From assembly GCA_031308135.1 (NCBI GenBank), contig JAHLJT010009419.1, forward strand, positions 180,018,739-180,082,738: a DNA stretch of 64,000 bases. The letters run 5' to 3'. The stretch comes from Acheta domesticus (Eukaryota > Arthropoda > Insecta > Orthoptera > Gryllidae). Both the position numbers and the translations under genes were made by a program. Position 1 is the stretch's first letter. Each line of letters opens with the position of its first letter. Below, one piece after another: positions 36,701 through 48,879 of the stretch. The notes below the pieces were generated by a model. The model saw only the letters and a program-made list of their open reading frames with translations, made no database searches and was not told the DNA's origin.

Positions 36701-36867
36701 AGCACAACCCCCAAACCTGGAGGACCGGAGCTTTTTCTTTCAGGGGATTCCATCCCTTAGACTGATTGCTTTCACCGCAGCTTAAGGAGTCCAGCCTACC
36801 CCTGATATCTTAATAGAGACTGATTGCTTTCACCGCAGCTTAAGGAGTCCAGCCTACCCCTGATATC
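33749..36867 (-). pseudogene. LINE retrotransposon, APE endonuclease plus RT (copy A)
   Basis: On the minus strand the element is collinear from about 36867 (5') to 33749 (3'), about 3.1 kb. Endonuclease: IGIRNVQSISNKQQEVIQEM with an SETKKKGKG segment (about 36600-36470), then IIFAGDFNGRVGRN (about 36180-36120), the GDFN motif of APE-type endonucleases. Reverse transcriptase: segments matching SRLSDPFPDSKGLGQGC, INMDTSEYLSVG and the linker to an LDYWRRSCDYSRRDRIRNDD C-terminal segment, ending in a VREAM segment at 33840. The catalytic FADD box region near 34530 is disrupted here but intact in copy B. Many frameshifts are present, partly single-base indels against copy B, so breaks cannot all be taken as real. 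Domain order and the 3' microsatellite suggest an RTE-like clade. Confidence 0.85.
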
Positions 36868-36876
36868 TTAATAGAG
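36761..36876. repeat. 58-bp tandem duplication at the LINE 5' end
   Basis: The unit from actgattgctttcaccgcag to taatagag occurs twice (36761-36818 and 36819-36876). Copy B has it once. It spans the LINE 5' end and the first bases of the satellite, so it arose after insertion or is an assembly stutter. Confidence 0.95.
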
Positions 36877-38253
36877 GTTTTCCTTTTCGTGTTTTGTTCT
36901 TTTGGGAAAAATACTTTACAAAAACCAAGATGAAAATTCGAAAAAATGATTTTAGTGACCGCTGAATAAAGGTTTTCATTCCCATATTTTGTTGGTTGAT
37001 AGGAGTAAAATGGAAGAAGAAAAGGTGAGTATAAGTATGTTGTATATCATTACCGCTGACACAAGTTTTTCTTTCGTGTTTTTTTTCTTTGGAAAACATT
37101 ATTTATTTAAAAATCCAAGCTGAAAACATTTAATATATATTTTTGGACCGCTGAATAACGGTTTTTGTTTCCAGGTATTGTTTTCATGATAGTAAAAATG
37201 GGAAGGAAAAGGAGAGTGCAAGTCATGTTGCATATCATGACCGCTTAATTGAGGTTTCCTTTTCGGTGTTTTGTTCATTGGGAAAGCTCCTTTCAAAAAA
37301 GGAATGGAAGGAATGGAATGAAAAGGAAAGGATGAATTTAGTGACCGCTGAATAAAGGTTTTCATTCACATATTTCGTTTTCTTGATAGGGGAAAATGGG
37401 AAGAAAAAAGGTGAGTATAAGTCATGTTGTAAATCATGACCGCTTAATACATGTTTTTCTTTTTGTGTTTTGATTTTTTGAGAAAATTACTTATTATAAA
37501 GACCAACCTGAACATTTTAAAACTATATTTTTGTGACCGCCGAATATAGATTTTCGTTTCCATGTTTTGTTTTCATGATAAGAAAAATGGGAAAGAAAAG
37601 GAGAGTATAAGTCATGTTGTCATAACCGCATAAGTCATGACCGCTTTATAGAGGTTTTCCTTTCGTGTTTGTTTTTTTTGGGAAATTTCTTAGTTAAAAA
37701 CAAAGCTGAAATTCGGAAGCTAAATTTTAGTGAACGCTGAATAAAGGTTTTCGTCCCCATGGTTTGTTTTGTTCATAGTAGTAAATGGAAGTGAAAAACG
37801 GAAAGGTCTTGGTTGTAAAACATGCATTCGTAATAGAGATATTCCTTTTCAGGTTTTGTTCTTTTGGGAAATTTCTTAGTTAAACAAAGCTGAAAATTTA
37901 ATGGAAATGGGAAGAATGGAGGAAAGAGTTGTAGGTGGAAGAGTTGTAGGGGTTTAAATGGAAAGGAAAGAGTTTAGGTCCTTGTTGTGTAACATGACCG
38001 CATAATAGAGGTTTCCATTTCGTGTTTTGTTCTCTTTGGGAAAATTACTTTAAAAAATACAAAGATTAAAAATTTGCAAGTTAATTTTAGTCACTGCTGA
38101 TTCAAAGTTTGCGTTTCCCATATTTTTCATTCTTGATAGTAGGAAAAACTGAAGAAATCGATGATATAAATCACTGTTTTATATCAGGGCGCTTAAATAC
38201 AGACTTTTCTTTTTGTGTTTTGATTTTTTGGGAAAGTTACTTTATCACAAAAA
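36877..38253. repeat. 185-bp satellite, about 7 monomers, inverted
   Basis: Anchors atgaccgctta or variants recur at about 37050, 37238, 37438, 37640, 37990 and 38190, in inverse orientation to 22200-25398. It mirrors 44106-46402, including the unusual ggaatggaaggaatggaatg insert at 37300-37320 (matched at 45940-45970). It ends at the assembly gap. Confidence 0.9.
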
Positions 38254-39253
38254 NNNNNNNNNNNNNNNNNNNNNNNNNNNNNNNNNNNNNNNNNNNNNNN
38301 NNNNNNNNNNNNNNNNNNNNNNNNNNNNNNNNNNNNNNNNNNNNNNNNNNNNNNNNNNNNNNNNNNNNNNNNNNNNNNNNNNNNNNNNNNNNNNNNNNNN
38401 NNNNNNNNNNNNNNNNNNNNNNNNNNNNNNNNNNNNNNNNNNNNNNNNNNNNNNNNNNNNNNNNNNNNNNNNNNNNNNNNNNNNNNNNNNNNNNNNNNNN
38501 NNNNNNNNNNNNNNNNNNNNNNNNNNNNNNNNNNNNNNNNNNNNNNNNNNNNNNNNNNNNNNNNNNNNNNNNNNNNNNNNNNNNNNNNNNNNNNNNNNNN
38601 NNNNNNNNNNNNNNNNNNNNNNNNNNNNNNNNNNNNNNNNNNNNNNNNNNNNNNNNNNNNNNNNNNNNNNNNNNNNNNNNNNNNNNNNNNNNNNNNNNNN
38701 NNNNNNNNNNNNNNNNNNNNNNNNNNNNNNNNNNNNNNNNNNNNNNNNNNNNNNNNNNNNNNNNNNNNNNNNNNNNNNNNNNNNNNNNNNNNNNNNNNNN
38801 NNNNNNNNNNNNNNNNNNNNNNNNNNNNNNNNNNNNNNNNNNNNNNNNNNNNNNNNNNNNNNNNNNNNNNNNNNNNNNNNNNNNNNNNNNNNNNNNNNNN
38901 NNNNNNNNNNNNNNNNNNNNNNNNNNNNNNNNNNNNNNNNNNNNNNNNNNNNNNNNNNNNNNNNNNNNNNNNNNNNNNNNNNNNNNNNNNNNNNNNNNNN
39001 NNNNNNNNNNNNNNNNNNNNNNNNNNNNNNNNNNNNNNNNNNNNNNNNNNNNNNNNNNNNNNNNNNNNNNNNNNNNNNNNNNNNNNNNNNNNNNNNNNNN
39101 NNNNNNNNNNNNNNNNNNNNNNNNNNNNNNNNNNNNNNNNNNNNNNNNNNNNNNNNNNNNNNNNNNNNNNNNNNNNNNNNNNNNNNNNNNNNNNNNNNNN
39201 NNNNNNNNNNNNNNNNNNNNNNNNNNNNNNNNNNNNNNNNNNNNNNNNNNNNN
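38254..39253. other. Assembly gap, 1000 N
   Basis: Exactly 1000 N. It separates the satellite from the purine-rich array and lies near the axis of the inverted duplication. Confidence 1.
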
Positions 39254-42200
39254 TTCTCGTTTTTTCGTTTTTCGTTTCTCGTTTTCTCGTCTCTCGTCTC
39301 TCGAAAAAAGAAAAAACACAAGGCGAAATACGATAAAACGAAAAAACGGAAATACAAAAAACCGAAAAACGAAACCGAAGACAACGAAAAAACGGAGGAA
39401 GCGGAAAACCGAAAATTGGAAAACGGAAAAACCTAAAGCGGGAAAACGAAAAAATGAATAAGCGGAAAAAAAGAAAAAAGGAAAAAAACAAAAACACGGT
39501 AAAACGAAAAAACCGAAAAGCAGGATAATGGAGAAAGGGAAAAACGGAAAAAGGGATGAACGGAAAAATGAAAAAAGGAAAAAACGGAACGACGAGAAAA
39601 TGGAAACCGGAAAAAACAAAAAACGTTAAAACGAAAAAAAGAAAAACAAAACCCGAAAAAACGAAAAACGAAAAAACGAGGAAACGAAAAACAAAAAAAC
39701 GGAAAAACGGGAAAACCGAGAAAGGGAAAAACGGAAAAAGGGATGAACGAAAAAACGAAGAAACGGAACGACAAAAAAAGTGAACCGGAAAAAACGGAAA
39801 AATAAAAAAACGGAAAAACGAAAAAACGGAAAAAACGTGAGAACGGAAAAACGGATAGACGAAGAAACGAAAAACTATCAGAAACCGAAAAATCGGAAAA
39901 AACGGGAAAACGAATAAACGAAAAACGAAAAAACGAGAAATCGAAAAAAACGGTAGAAGGGAAAAACAGGAAAACGAAAAAATAAAATAACAGAATACGG
40001 GATAACGAAAAAACGGGATAAGGGAAAAACAAACGGAAAAACCGGAAAATTGGAAAAATGAAAAAAACAAAAATGAAAAACGAAACAGAAAATACCGGAA
40101 AACGGAAAAACAGATATAGGGAATAACAAAAAAAACCGAAAAATCGGAAAATTGGAAAAACGAAAAAACGAAGAAACTGAAGAATGCAAAAACAGAAATA
40201 CGGGAAAACAGAAAAAATAAAAAACGGAAAAAGGGATAACGGAGAAACGAAAAAAGAAACAAACGGCAAAACCGGAAAATTGGAAAAACGAAAAAACAAA
40301 AAACGGATATTCGGGAAAACGGAAAAACGAAAAAAACAAATACGGGAAAACGGAGAAACAGAAAATGGGAAAAACAAATTAACGGGAAAATCGGAAAATT
40401 CGAAAAAACGATAAAAACAAAAAACTAAAAACGGGAAAAAGAAAAAAACGCAATAACGAAAAAACGACAAAGCGAAAAAACGATAAAGCGGAGAACGGAA
40501 AACGAAAAAACAAAAAACCGAAAAACAAGAAACGAAGAAAACTGAAAACGGAAAAAATCGAAAAACCGAAAAATGGGAAAACGAAAAAGCGGAGAAACGG
40601 AAAAAACGAAGAAATGATAAAAAGAGAAAACAAAGAAACGATAAAACGAAAGAAACGAAAAACGAAATGAACGATAAAACGAAATAAAGGAAAAACGGGA
40701 AAACGGAGAAAGGGAAAACGGGAAAAGGTATGAACGAAAAAAACGAAAAAACGGAAAACCCGAAAAAACAAAAAAAAAACCGAAGAACCAAAAAACGTAG
40801 AAAACGAGAAAACGGAAGAATAGGAAAAATGGAAAAAAATGAAAAATGGGAAAAAGGAAAAACGAAAAAGCAGAAAAACGAAAAAACAGAAAAACCAAAA
40901 AAAGAAAAAACGAAAAAAACCAAAATACAAGAAAATAAACTCAAAAATGTGAAAACGGATAAGGGTAAAACGGAAAAGAGAACAACGGAAAAACGGAAAA
41001 ACCGAATGACGGGAAACCGGAAAACGGGAACAATAAAAAAGCGAAAAAAACAAAAAAGACGGAAAAAACAAAAAAACCGAAAAAAAACGATGAAACGAAA
41101 AACCGGGAGAACGGAAAATCGAAAAAAAGAAAAAAGCGAAAAAACGAAAAAACCAAACAGCGAAAAAACCGAAAAATGGGAAGCGGAAAAACGAAAAACC
41201 AATAAGCGAAATACCATCAAAACAAAAAAACGAAAAATCTGTAAAACCGAGAAACAAATAAACGAAAAAACGAAAGCGAAAAAACCAAAAAACGAAGAGC
41301 AAAAAAACGAAAGAACGGAAAAACGGAAAAGCGAAAAAACGAAGAAACCGAAAAACGGAAAAACGGAAAACGAAATACGGAAAACGAATAAACGAAATAC
41401 CATTAAAACAAAACGAAAAATCGGTAAAATTGCTAAACGAAATACCGGAAAATCGAATAAACAAAAAACGAAAGAACGCAAAAACGAAAAATCCAAAAAC
41501 GAAAGACAAAGAAGGGAAAAACGGAAAACTAGAAACATGACACGAAACACGAACTACGGAATACGAAAACGAACATCGAGAAACGAAACACCATTAACGA
41601 AAAACCAAAAACATGAAACGAGAAACAAAAAGAAAAACCGAAAATCGAAAACCGAAAAAACGAGGAAGGGAAAAAACGAAAAGGCGAAAAAAGAAAAAAT
41701 TGAATGGCGGTAGAAGGGAAAAACGGAAAGAGAAAGTAACGTAAAAACGGGTAAACGGAGAAACAGAGAAAGGGTAAAACGAAAAAACGGAAAAACGAAA
41801 AAGAAAAAAACGGAAAACAAAAAAACCGAAAAGCCAAAAAATTGGAAGGAAAAAACGAAAAAACAAAAACGGAAAAGCGAAAAAACGGGAAAACGGATAA
41901 AGGGAAAAACGGAAAAACCGAAAACCAAAAATTAAAAAATGTAAAAACGCAAAAACCGAAAAATGGAAAAAACGGATATACGAAAAAACGGGAAAACGAA
42001 AAAAAAGACAAAACAAAAAACGAAAATGAAAAAAACAGGAAAACGGAGAAAGGAAAAAACGGTAAAGCGGTAGAACGGAAAAACGGAAGGGAAAAAACGG
42101 AAAAAACAAAAAACGGGAAAATGAGAAAACGGAAAAAACGAAAAAAAAACGAAAAAACGGAATGACGGAAAAAGAAAATCGATTAGACGAAAACGAAAAC

Positions 42201-44105
42201 AAGGAAACGAAAAAAATGAAAAAACGAAAACGAAAAATCGAAAAAAACGGAAAAACAAACGAAAACCTCCAAAAAAAAGAAAACGGAAAAAACGATAAAA
42301 GAGATAAACGGAAAAACGGAAAAATCAGAAAACGGAAAATCGGGAAAACGGAAAAACGAGCAAATGTAAAAGCGAAAAAACGGAAAAAACGGGAAAACGC
42401 AAAAACGGAAAACGGAAAACCGAAAAATGGAAAAACGAAAAATTGAAAAATCATCAAAACAAAAAAGAAGAATCGGAAAAAACGAATAAATGAAAAACGG
42501 AAATACGGAAAGAGGAAAAATGAAACACGAAAATATGGAAAAACGGAAACCGGAAAAACCGAATAAAAACGGAAAAACAGAAAAACGAAGAAACAACAAA
42601 TCGAAAAACTGGAAAATGGAAAAACGGAAAAACGAAAAAACAAAAGAACGAACAAACGAACAAGTGGAAAAACGGAAAAACGGAAAAATCCGAAAAACGA
42701 AAAAACAACTGAAAAACCGAGAAATGTAAAACCCGCAAAATGGAAAAAACGAAAAACAAAAAAGTAAAAACAAAACAACTAAAAATCGAAAAACAGGAAA
42801 TCAACGAAACGAACGAAATCAAACGAAAAACACGAAACCAAAACACGAAACAACGAAGAAGGGAAAAAGAAAAAACCAAAAACAAAAAAAACGAAAAAAC
42901 GAAAACCGAAAAACAACAAACCGGAAAATGAAAAAACAGGAAAACGTAAAGAGGGAAAAACGGAAAAATGAAAAACCATCAAAACAAAAAAACGAAAAAT
43001 CGGAAAAACGAATAAACGAAAAAAACGGAAAAAACGGAAAAACCAAAAAACGATGAAACGAAAAAATGGAGAAAACGAAAAAACTGAAAAGAGAAAAACG
43101 GAAAAAGAGAAAACGGGAGACAGAAAACCAAAAACGAAAAATCGAAAAAACGAAAACGGGAAAAAAGAAAAACGAAAAAAGAGAAAAACGAAAAACCATC
43201 AAAACAAAAACGAAAAAAGGAAAAACGAAAAACGGAAGAAACGAAAAACGGATAAACCAAATAAACAAAGAACGAAAATACGGAAAAACGGGAAAAACGG
43301 AAAAACGAAAAGACTGAAAAAAGATAAAACGGAAATCGAAAAAACATAAATCGAAAAAACGGAAAAACGAAAAACCAAAAAACGGAAAAGGGAAAAGCAG
43401 AAAACGGAAAAGTGGAAAAACGGAAATACTGAAAAACGAAAAAAACAAAAAAAAAACGAAAAAATGAAAAATCTTAAAATGGAAAAACATAAAAACGGTA
43501 ATACCGAAAAACGATAAAACGAAAACACGGAGAAAGGGAAAACCAAAAAAACGGGAGAACGGGAAAACGAAAAGACTGAAAAAGAGAAAAGGGAAAACGG
43601 AAAAATGAAAAAACGGAAATCGAAAAAACGAAAAAACCATCAATCGGAAAAACGGAAAAACGAAAAAAACCAAAAACCGGTAAAACGGAAAAACGGTAAA
43701 GCGGAAAAACGGAAAACTGAAAAACGAAAAAACCAAAATAGGAAAAAAACGAAAAAATGAAAAATCGTAAAATGGAAAAATAGAAAAAACGGTATTACCG
43801 AAAAAACGGAAAAACCAAAAAAGAGATAAAACGAAAACACGGAAAAACGGAAGTCGGAAAACCGAAAAACGGAAAAACAAAAAAACGGGAAAACCGAAAA
43901 AACGGAAAATGGAAAAATGAAAAAACGAAAAAAAGGGAAAAACGAAAAAAACGGAAAAACGAAAAAAGGAAAAACGGAAAAATTGAAAAACTGAAAAACG
44001 AAAAAAACGATAAGCGGAAAAACTGAAGAACGAAGAAACCAAAAAAGAGAAACGAAAAACAGACAAACCAAAAAACGGAAAAACGGAAAAAGGAAAAAAC
44101 GAAAA
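39254..44105. repeat. Purine-rich degenerate octamer array, 4.9 kb
   Basis: The + strand is nearly free of T and is built from ACGGAAAA / ACGAAAAA-type octamers with an ACG every 8-9 bases. T is rare and C occurs mostly in CpG. Since TAA, TAG and TGA need T on the + strand, and TTA, CTA and TCA are also scarce, very long frames appear on both strands. One minus-strand frame has 705 codons (41550-39433), made of Phe, Ser, Arg and Val (FSFFRFSVFPFF). These are not genes. Occasional near-duplicates (for example 39600-39740) show local rearrangement of longer blocks. Confidence 0.95.
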
Positions 44106-44215
44106 CAAATTTTTCAAAATGTTCTGAAAACAAAAAGAAAAACCTGTATTAAGCGTTATGGATATAGAACACTCACATTTTTTCCCATTTCCTCCTATCA
44201 TGGAAACAAAATATG
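44106..44215. repeat. 185-bp satellite fragment
   Basis: It has 'aaaaacctgtattaagcg', tcacattttttcccatttcc and 'tcctatcatggaaacaaaat'. It is in the forward orientation of the array. Confidence 0.8.
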
Positions 44216-44465
44216 ACCTGCTGAAGTTTTAGAAACATTTTTTTCCGCCATTTGAACTTACGTGTAAAGAATTTAAGATATATTTTAAACGGAAAAACAC
44301 AATGTATTGCATTTAAATTGGTATCAAATAAAATTGTTAAAATCTTTGTAATAAAATTGTAGCGATGTGTATAGTACGCTAATTCTTTAGTTAACAATTT
44401 TTTCAAATTCTCCGGAAATATTTAAATTTTTTCAAAGAATTGTCACTGTAACAATGTCATAATTT
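44216..44465. other. AT-rich spacer
   Basis: No gene or repeat is recognised between the satellite fragment and the SINE-like dimer. Confidence 0.4.
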
Positions 44466-45020
44466 AGTAATCTTTGCGGCTACGAAACATATTTCCGAGG
44501 GTAAACGCGTCCAAAACAGGTGACGAAGTAGTGATAGTTATAAATAATATACATAATTCTGTAGAGTTAATACATATTTAATAAATATATATAAAAAGAA
44601 ATATGAAAGAAATATGTTAAGTAGACGTAAAGAATATATTACACATATCACAGTGGGCAATACATTAGGCGTCAGAACCTGCTGAAGCAATTGGATGTCG
44701 CAATACCTTAGTGGTTAGAGCGCTGGCGCGTACACCAGAAGTCCCGTGTTCGAATCTCGGTCGGGGTGACTGTTCGTTGAACAATTTAAATATTAAAATA
44801 CATTTGTTACTCAGTAACAAGATCAGAACTTCGTATTCTTTACATCTGCGGAACATATTTCCGAGCGTAAACGCGTCCAAAAATGTAACAATTGCATAAA
44901 TCCCAACGGGCAATTCATCAGGCCTAAGAACATGTTCAAAGAAATTGTCTCGATAGGATAGTGCAAGTGGACGTAAACCAGGAGAGACGGGTTTGAATCT
45001 CGGGGTGACAATTATTTGAA
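44466..45020 (+). mobile_element. tRNA-derived SINE-like dimer
   Basis: Two related units occur head to tail. Each starts with aacatatttccgag, then gtaaacgcgtcc (44486 and 44853), continues to a gggcaat(a/t)cat(t/c)agg(c) stretch, and ends near a tRNA-like part. In unit 1 (44696-44770) the tRNA part is clear: ttagtggttagagcgctgg matches a D-arm and A-box, gtgttcgaatct matches the T-arm and B-box with ccgtg/ctcgg stem. In unit 2 (44948-45010) only 'gggtttgaatctcggggtga' is kept. Both are followed by aatttaaatatt. The acceptor stem does not pair well (gtcgcaa against gggtgac) and the anticodon arm is irregular, so a functional tRNA is unlikely. Confidence 0.6.
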
Positions 45021-45034
45021 AAAAATTTAAATAT

Positions 45035-45345
45035 TGAAGTTAGTACATGTACATTAAATTCCATGCACACATACAGTAACAAATACGAGAACTTAAAAGT
45101 ACTTTAAAGTATCATGTACGTAAATTAAATTTAATTTACACGTACAGTAAATTTCATGTACACGCATACAGTAAATTTAATTTACACATACAGAAAATGT
45201 AATGTATACGCATACAGTAAATTTAATTGTACACGTACATTAATTTAATGCACACGTACTTTAAAGTTACTGTACGTGTACATTAAATTTCATTTACGTA
45301 CATGATACTTACTTCAATGTACTTTTACATTAAAAATAATGCGGA
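45035..45345. repeat. Degenerate ~22-bp minisatellite
   Basis: Variants of gtacacgtacagtaaattta recur about 12 times, in both orientations, with the palindromic core tacacgtac/gtacgtgta. It follows the SINE-like dimer. Confidence 0.8.
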
Positions 45346-45369
45346 AATTTCTGACAGTGTATGTTACAT

Positions 45370-46402
45370 TTTTTCATCATTGTTTTTTAAAATAATTTTC
45401 CAAAAGAACAAAACACGAAAATGAAAACCTCTGTAAGTGGTCATGTTATATAAGACCTATACTCACTTTCTTCCTTCCTTTTACTACAATGAAGGGAACG
45501 AAATCCTTTATTCAGGGGAATCACGGGAACGAAAACCTTTATTCAGCGGTCACTAAAATTTAGCTACAAATTTTCAGCATTTTTTACATAAGTAATATCC
45601 CCCCAAAATAACATAAAAGGAAAAACCTCACTTTAGCGGTCATGATTTGCAACATGACGAATACTCTCCTTTTCCTTCCCATTTTTCCAATCATGAAAAA
45701 TAAACATGAAAACGAAACCTTTATTCAGCGGTCACAAAAATGTAGATTAAAAGATTTCAGCTTGGTTTTTGTGATAAGTAACTTTCCCAAAAAATCAAAA
45801 CACAAAAGAAAAACATGTATTAAGCGGTCATGATTTACAACATGACTTATACTCACCTTTTTTCTTCCCATTTTCCCCTATCAAGAAAACGAAATATGGG
45901 AATGAAAACCTTTATTCAGCGGTCACTAAATTCATCCTTTCCTTTTCATTCCATTCCTTCCATTCCTTTTTTAAAGGAGCTTTCCCAAATGAACAAAACA
46001 CGAAAAGGAAAACCTCAATTAAGCGGTCATGATATGCAACATGACTTGCACTCTCCTTTTCCTTCCCATTTTTACTATCATGAAAACAATACCTGGAAAC
46101 AAAACCGTTATCAGCGGTCCCAAAAATATATATTAAATGTTTTCAGCTTGGATTTTTTAATAAATAATGTTTTCCAAAGAAAAAAAAACACGAAAGAAAA
46201 ACTTGTGTTCAGCGGTAATGATATACAACATGACTTATACTCACCTTTTTCTTCTTCCCATTTTCTCCTATCAACCAAACAAAATATGGGAATGAAAACC
46301 TTTATTCAGCGGTCACTAAAATCATTTTACGAATTTTCATCTTTGTTTTTTTAAAGTATTTTTCCCAAAAGAACAAAACACGAAAGGAAAACCTCTATTA
46401 AG
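45370..46402. repeat. 185-bp satellite, about 5 monomers
   Basis: The forward-orientation counterpart of 36877-37900, sharing the same monomer order and the same ttccattccttccattccttt insert at 45945-45970. It ends where the LINE endonuclease half starts. Confidence 0.92.
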
Positions 46403-47364
46403 AATATCAGGGGTAGGCTGGACTCCTTAAGCTGCGGTGAAAGCAATCAGTCTAAGGGATGGAATCCCCTGAAAGAAAAGCTCCGGTCCTCCAGGTTTGG
46501 GGGTTGTGCTGTAGACCAGCACCCTGCACACGTAAAACATCACACCGCTAAAAATCTCAGTCATGTGAATGCCTCGGATATTTCAAAAGGGAAAGAAAAT
46601 GGACTCTGAATATTGGTATATGGAACGTACAAAGCATCTCAAACAAACAGCAAGAAGTAATCCAGGAAATGATGAGAAGAAACATCGATATACCCTTCCG
46701 GTCTGAAACAAAAAAGAAAGGCAAAGGAAGCGAAAAACTGAACAACTTTGTGCACTTCTACAGTGGCGTAAACCAACATGAAAATGCTAAATCTGGAATT
46801 TCTATTGTTATTGGGTGAAAGATTCGGTAAATGTATAAAAAGTTGGGAATGTGTAAACGAACGTCTTATTAAAGTAGTGTTAAGAATCAGAGGAAAATAC
46901 ATAAGTGTCATAGGAATATATAATTTGAATGAAGATGCCCCAGTAGCTAGGAAAGATGATTTTGAAATGATAGTCTAGGGTTTCTTACCCTAGACAGTAT
47001 TCCCAAGTCCTATGAAATAATATTTGCAGGGGATTTTAACGGAAGAGTTGGGAGGGACAAGAACAGTAATATTGTGGGTCAATATGGAGAGGAAACTCGC
47101 AATGAGAATGGAAAAAACTCATTAATATTTGTGAAGAGTATGAAAATGAAAATTAATAACACTTTCTTCCAACATAAGGATATTCATAAGTACACCTGGT
47201 ACCAACATACAAAAAATTAAAATCTATAATAGACTTCTGTATTACCAAGCAAAAAACGTCACTCAAAATACAAGATGTTAGAGTGAAACGTGGAGCCCAA
47301 TGTAGCGGTCATTGTTTGGTAATTGCTAAAATATACATTCCATTTACTTCAAATAGCACGGATA
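46403..47364 (+). pseudogene. LINE endonuclease half (copy B), cut off
   Basis: This matches the reverse complement of 35845-36810. It encodes the IGIWNVQSISNKQQEVIQEM-type start (about 46606; ATT GGT ATA TGG in this copy), the SETKKKGKG segment, RLIKVVLRIRGKYISVIGIY and NLNEDAPVARKDDFEMIV, then after a break KSYEIIFAGDFNGRVGRD (GDFN motif, about 47030). Similarity to copy A stops at about 47364, followed by a repeated gattcaaatagcac stretch and then, in the wrong orientation, DNA that belongs with the transposon relic. The continuation of this LINE lies at 52467-50401 on the other strand. Confidence 0.85.
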
Positions 47365-47382
47365 GCGATTCAAATAGCACAT

Positions 47383-48381
47383 TTTTGAGTCTCAAAGACA
47401 CAAAAAACAAAAGTGCTTTGTAAATCCACCTTCCAGACATTGGACATTATAATATTGCAAATACTTTTACATGTCCACAAATTTACCAACCATGATCTTT
47501 GTATTTGATACGATTTAAAATGAGTGCGAGATCATCGTAAGTATCATTCATTGGAACAGAGTGTGCCACTGGCAGCGTATTTCCATTATGAAGCAAAACT
47601 TGCTTTCAGACTGTACTTAGATGAATCTAGGAAAAGACACCAATTAGATGGATTACGTTGGATTCCTAACTGTTTCATCAGGCCACTGATGTCCGTATAT
47701 ACGCAAAGGAAATCTTTCATTCTGTAATATTCTGAAAAAAGGCTCGTTCCTTTTCCTACGCTGAGTGTTAAGTAGTTCGGGAGCTAGTAAATTCCATTCT
47801 TTGAGTCTAGCACCCAAGAATTAAGCTTCTCTCTCGAAAGTTGTAAGTTTCTTGCTAAATCGTTCAATTCATGTTGAAGGATAAAATCAGTCTCATCTTT
47901 TAAGTGGAAGGGACTATCTCTCAGATCTTCATCTGCAGATATTGAGTAAGTGTCCTCATCGGTTCCTGTAGGTGCTGCAATATCGATAGTTTCCCAATCG
48001 TTCGGAGGAGTAGGTGCAGGTACATTTTCTCCATGAGGCACTGGTCTGATCGTGGATTGCAACATTGAATGTTCGATGGCACACTGTTTCTTCTTGTTAC
48101 TTCCCTGCTGTATTCGTCATACAGAAACAAAACGCCATGTTGATTCCGGGGTTCTCTCCACATCATCGGAACAGCAAAAGGCATCCTTTTCTTGGATCTT
48201 TTAAGCCAGGTCTTCAGTCCAGCTTTTATACTGATCCTCACTCTTACAGTCAAATAAAAATAATATAATTCCCAGACGACATCATTCATCGATCTACTCT
48301 GAAACTTGACCATAACACGCCACAGATGTAACAAAATCAGTCCGGTGAGGTTTTACAACCTCTGCAGGAAGAACTTGACAT
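47383..48381 (-). pseudogene. Uncharacterised transposon-borne protein, copy B
   Basis: Near-identical to 30683-31678 with mostly one-base indels and few substitutions. The minus frame 48334-47921 reads KFQSRSMNDVVWELYYFY, then KTWLKRSKKRMPFAVPMMWREPRN. The frame 48065-47784 reads PHGENVPAPTPPND, the acidic stretch and HELNDLARNLQLSREKLNSW. Downstream segments (SSKYSLKAVL, KDHGW) follow. It is cut at 47383, so the last segments kept in copy A (VLLPTLHIKL and beyond) and the left TIR are missing. Because breaks fall at different homopolymers in A and B, the family member in this genome may be less broken than either copy shows. Confidence 0.75.
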
Positions 48382-48879
48382 TTTGCGAAGGAAAGCGAAA
48401 CTTAGAACCACAGAACCACCATGAAATCACTGTATGATAACAGAAAACATTTCCAAAAATACGGGGACAATAACTGAAGTTACTGAGTAAACTTCGTAAG
48501 TCGATTCCCACGACAAACATTTTCATACTTCAGAGATTACTTACTGCAATACATACTCATAAGAGTAAGACTGAGCCACGCAACAACGGCACTTCCTATT
48601 TGATATATTTGCTCGCCCGCGTCATCGTGCCGCCCATTGGTGCCACATAGACGAGGCGGCTACATTTAAAAAAACACTTAAAAACAAACAATAGAAGGGG
48701 AAGGAACACAAGTGTCAAGGTTTTCAAATCATCGCGAATTTCTCTCCCTCCGTTTCATATATACACACATATATATACACAGCAAGAATCTCCTGAATTT
48801 CACCAACTGAGTGAAATAATATTTATTTCTCACTCTAGGAACATTGTGAAAATGGTTACTTTGATGACAGCTGAAGCCA

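Noticed and set aside
39433..41550. 705-codon minus-strand frame rich in Phe, Ser and Arg
   Set aside because: It follows only from the lack of T on the + strand in an octamer array. All frames are similarly open and no domain is present.
44690..44775. Functional tRNA gene
   Set aside because: A- and B-boxes are present, but the acceptor stem does not pair and the anticodon arm is irregular. It also recurs in a degraded second unit, so a SINE origin is better.
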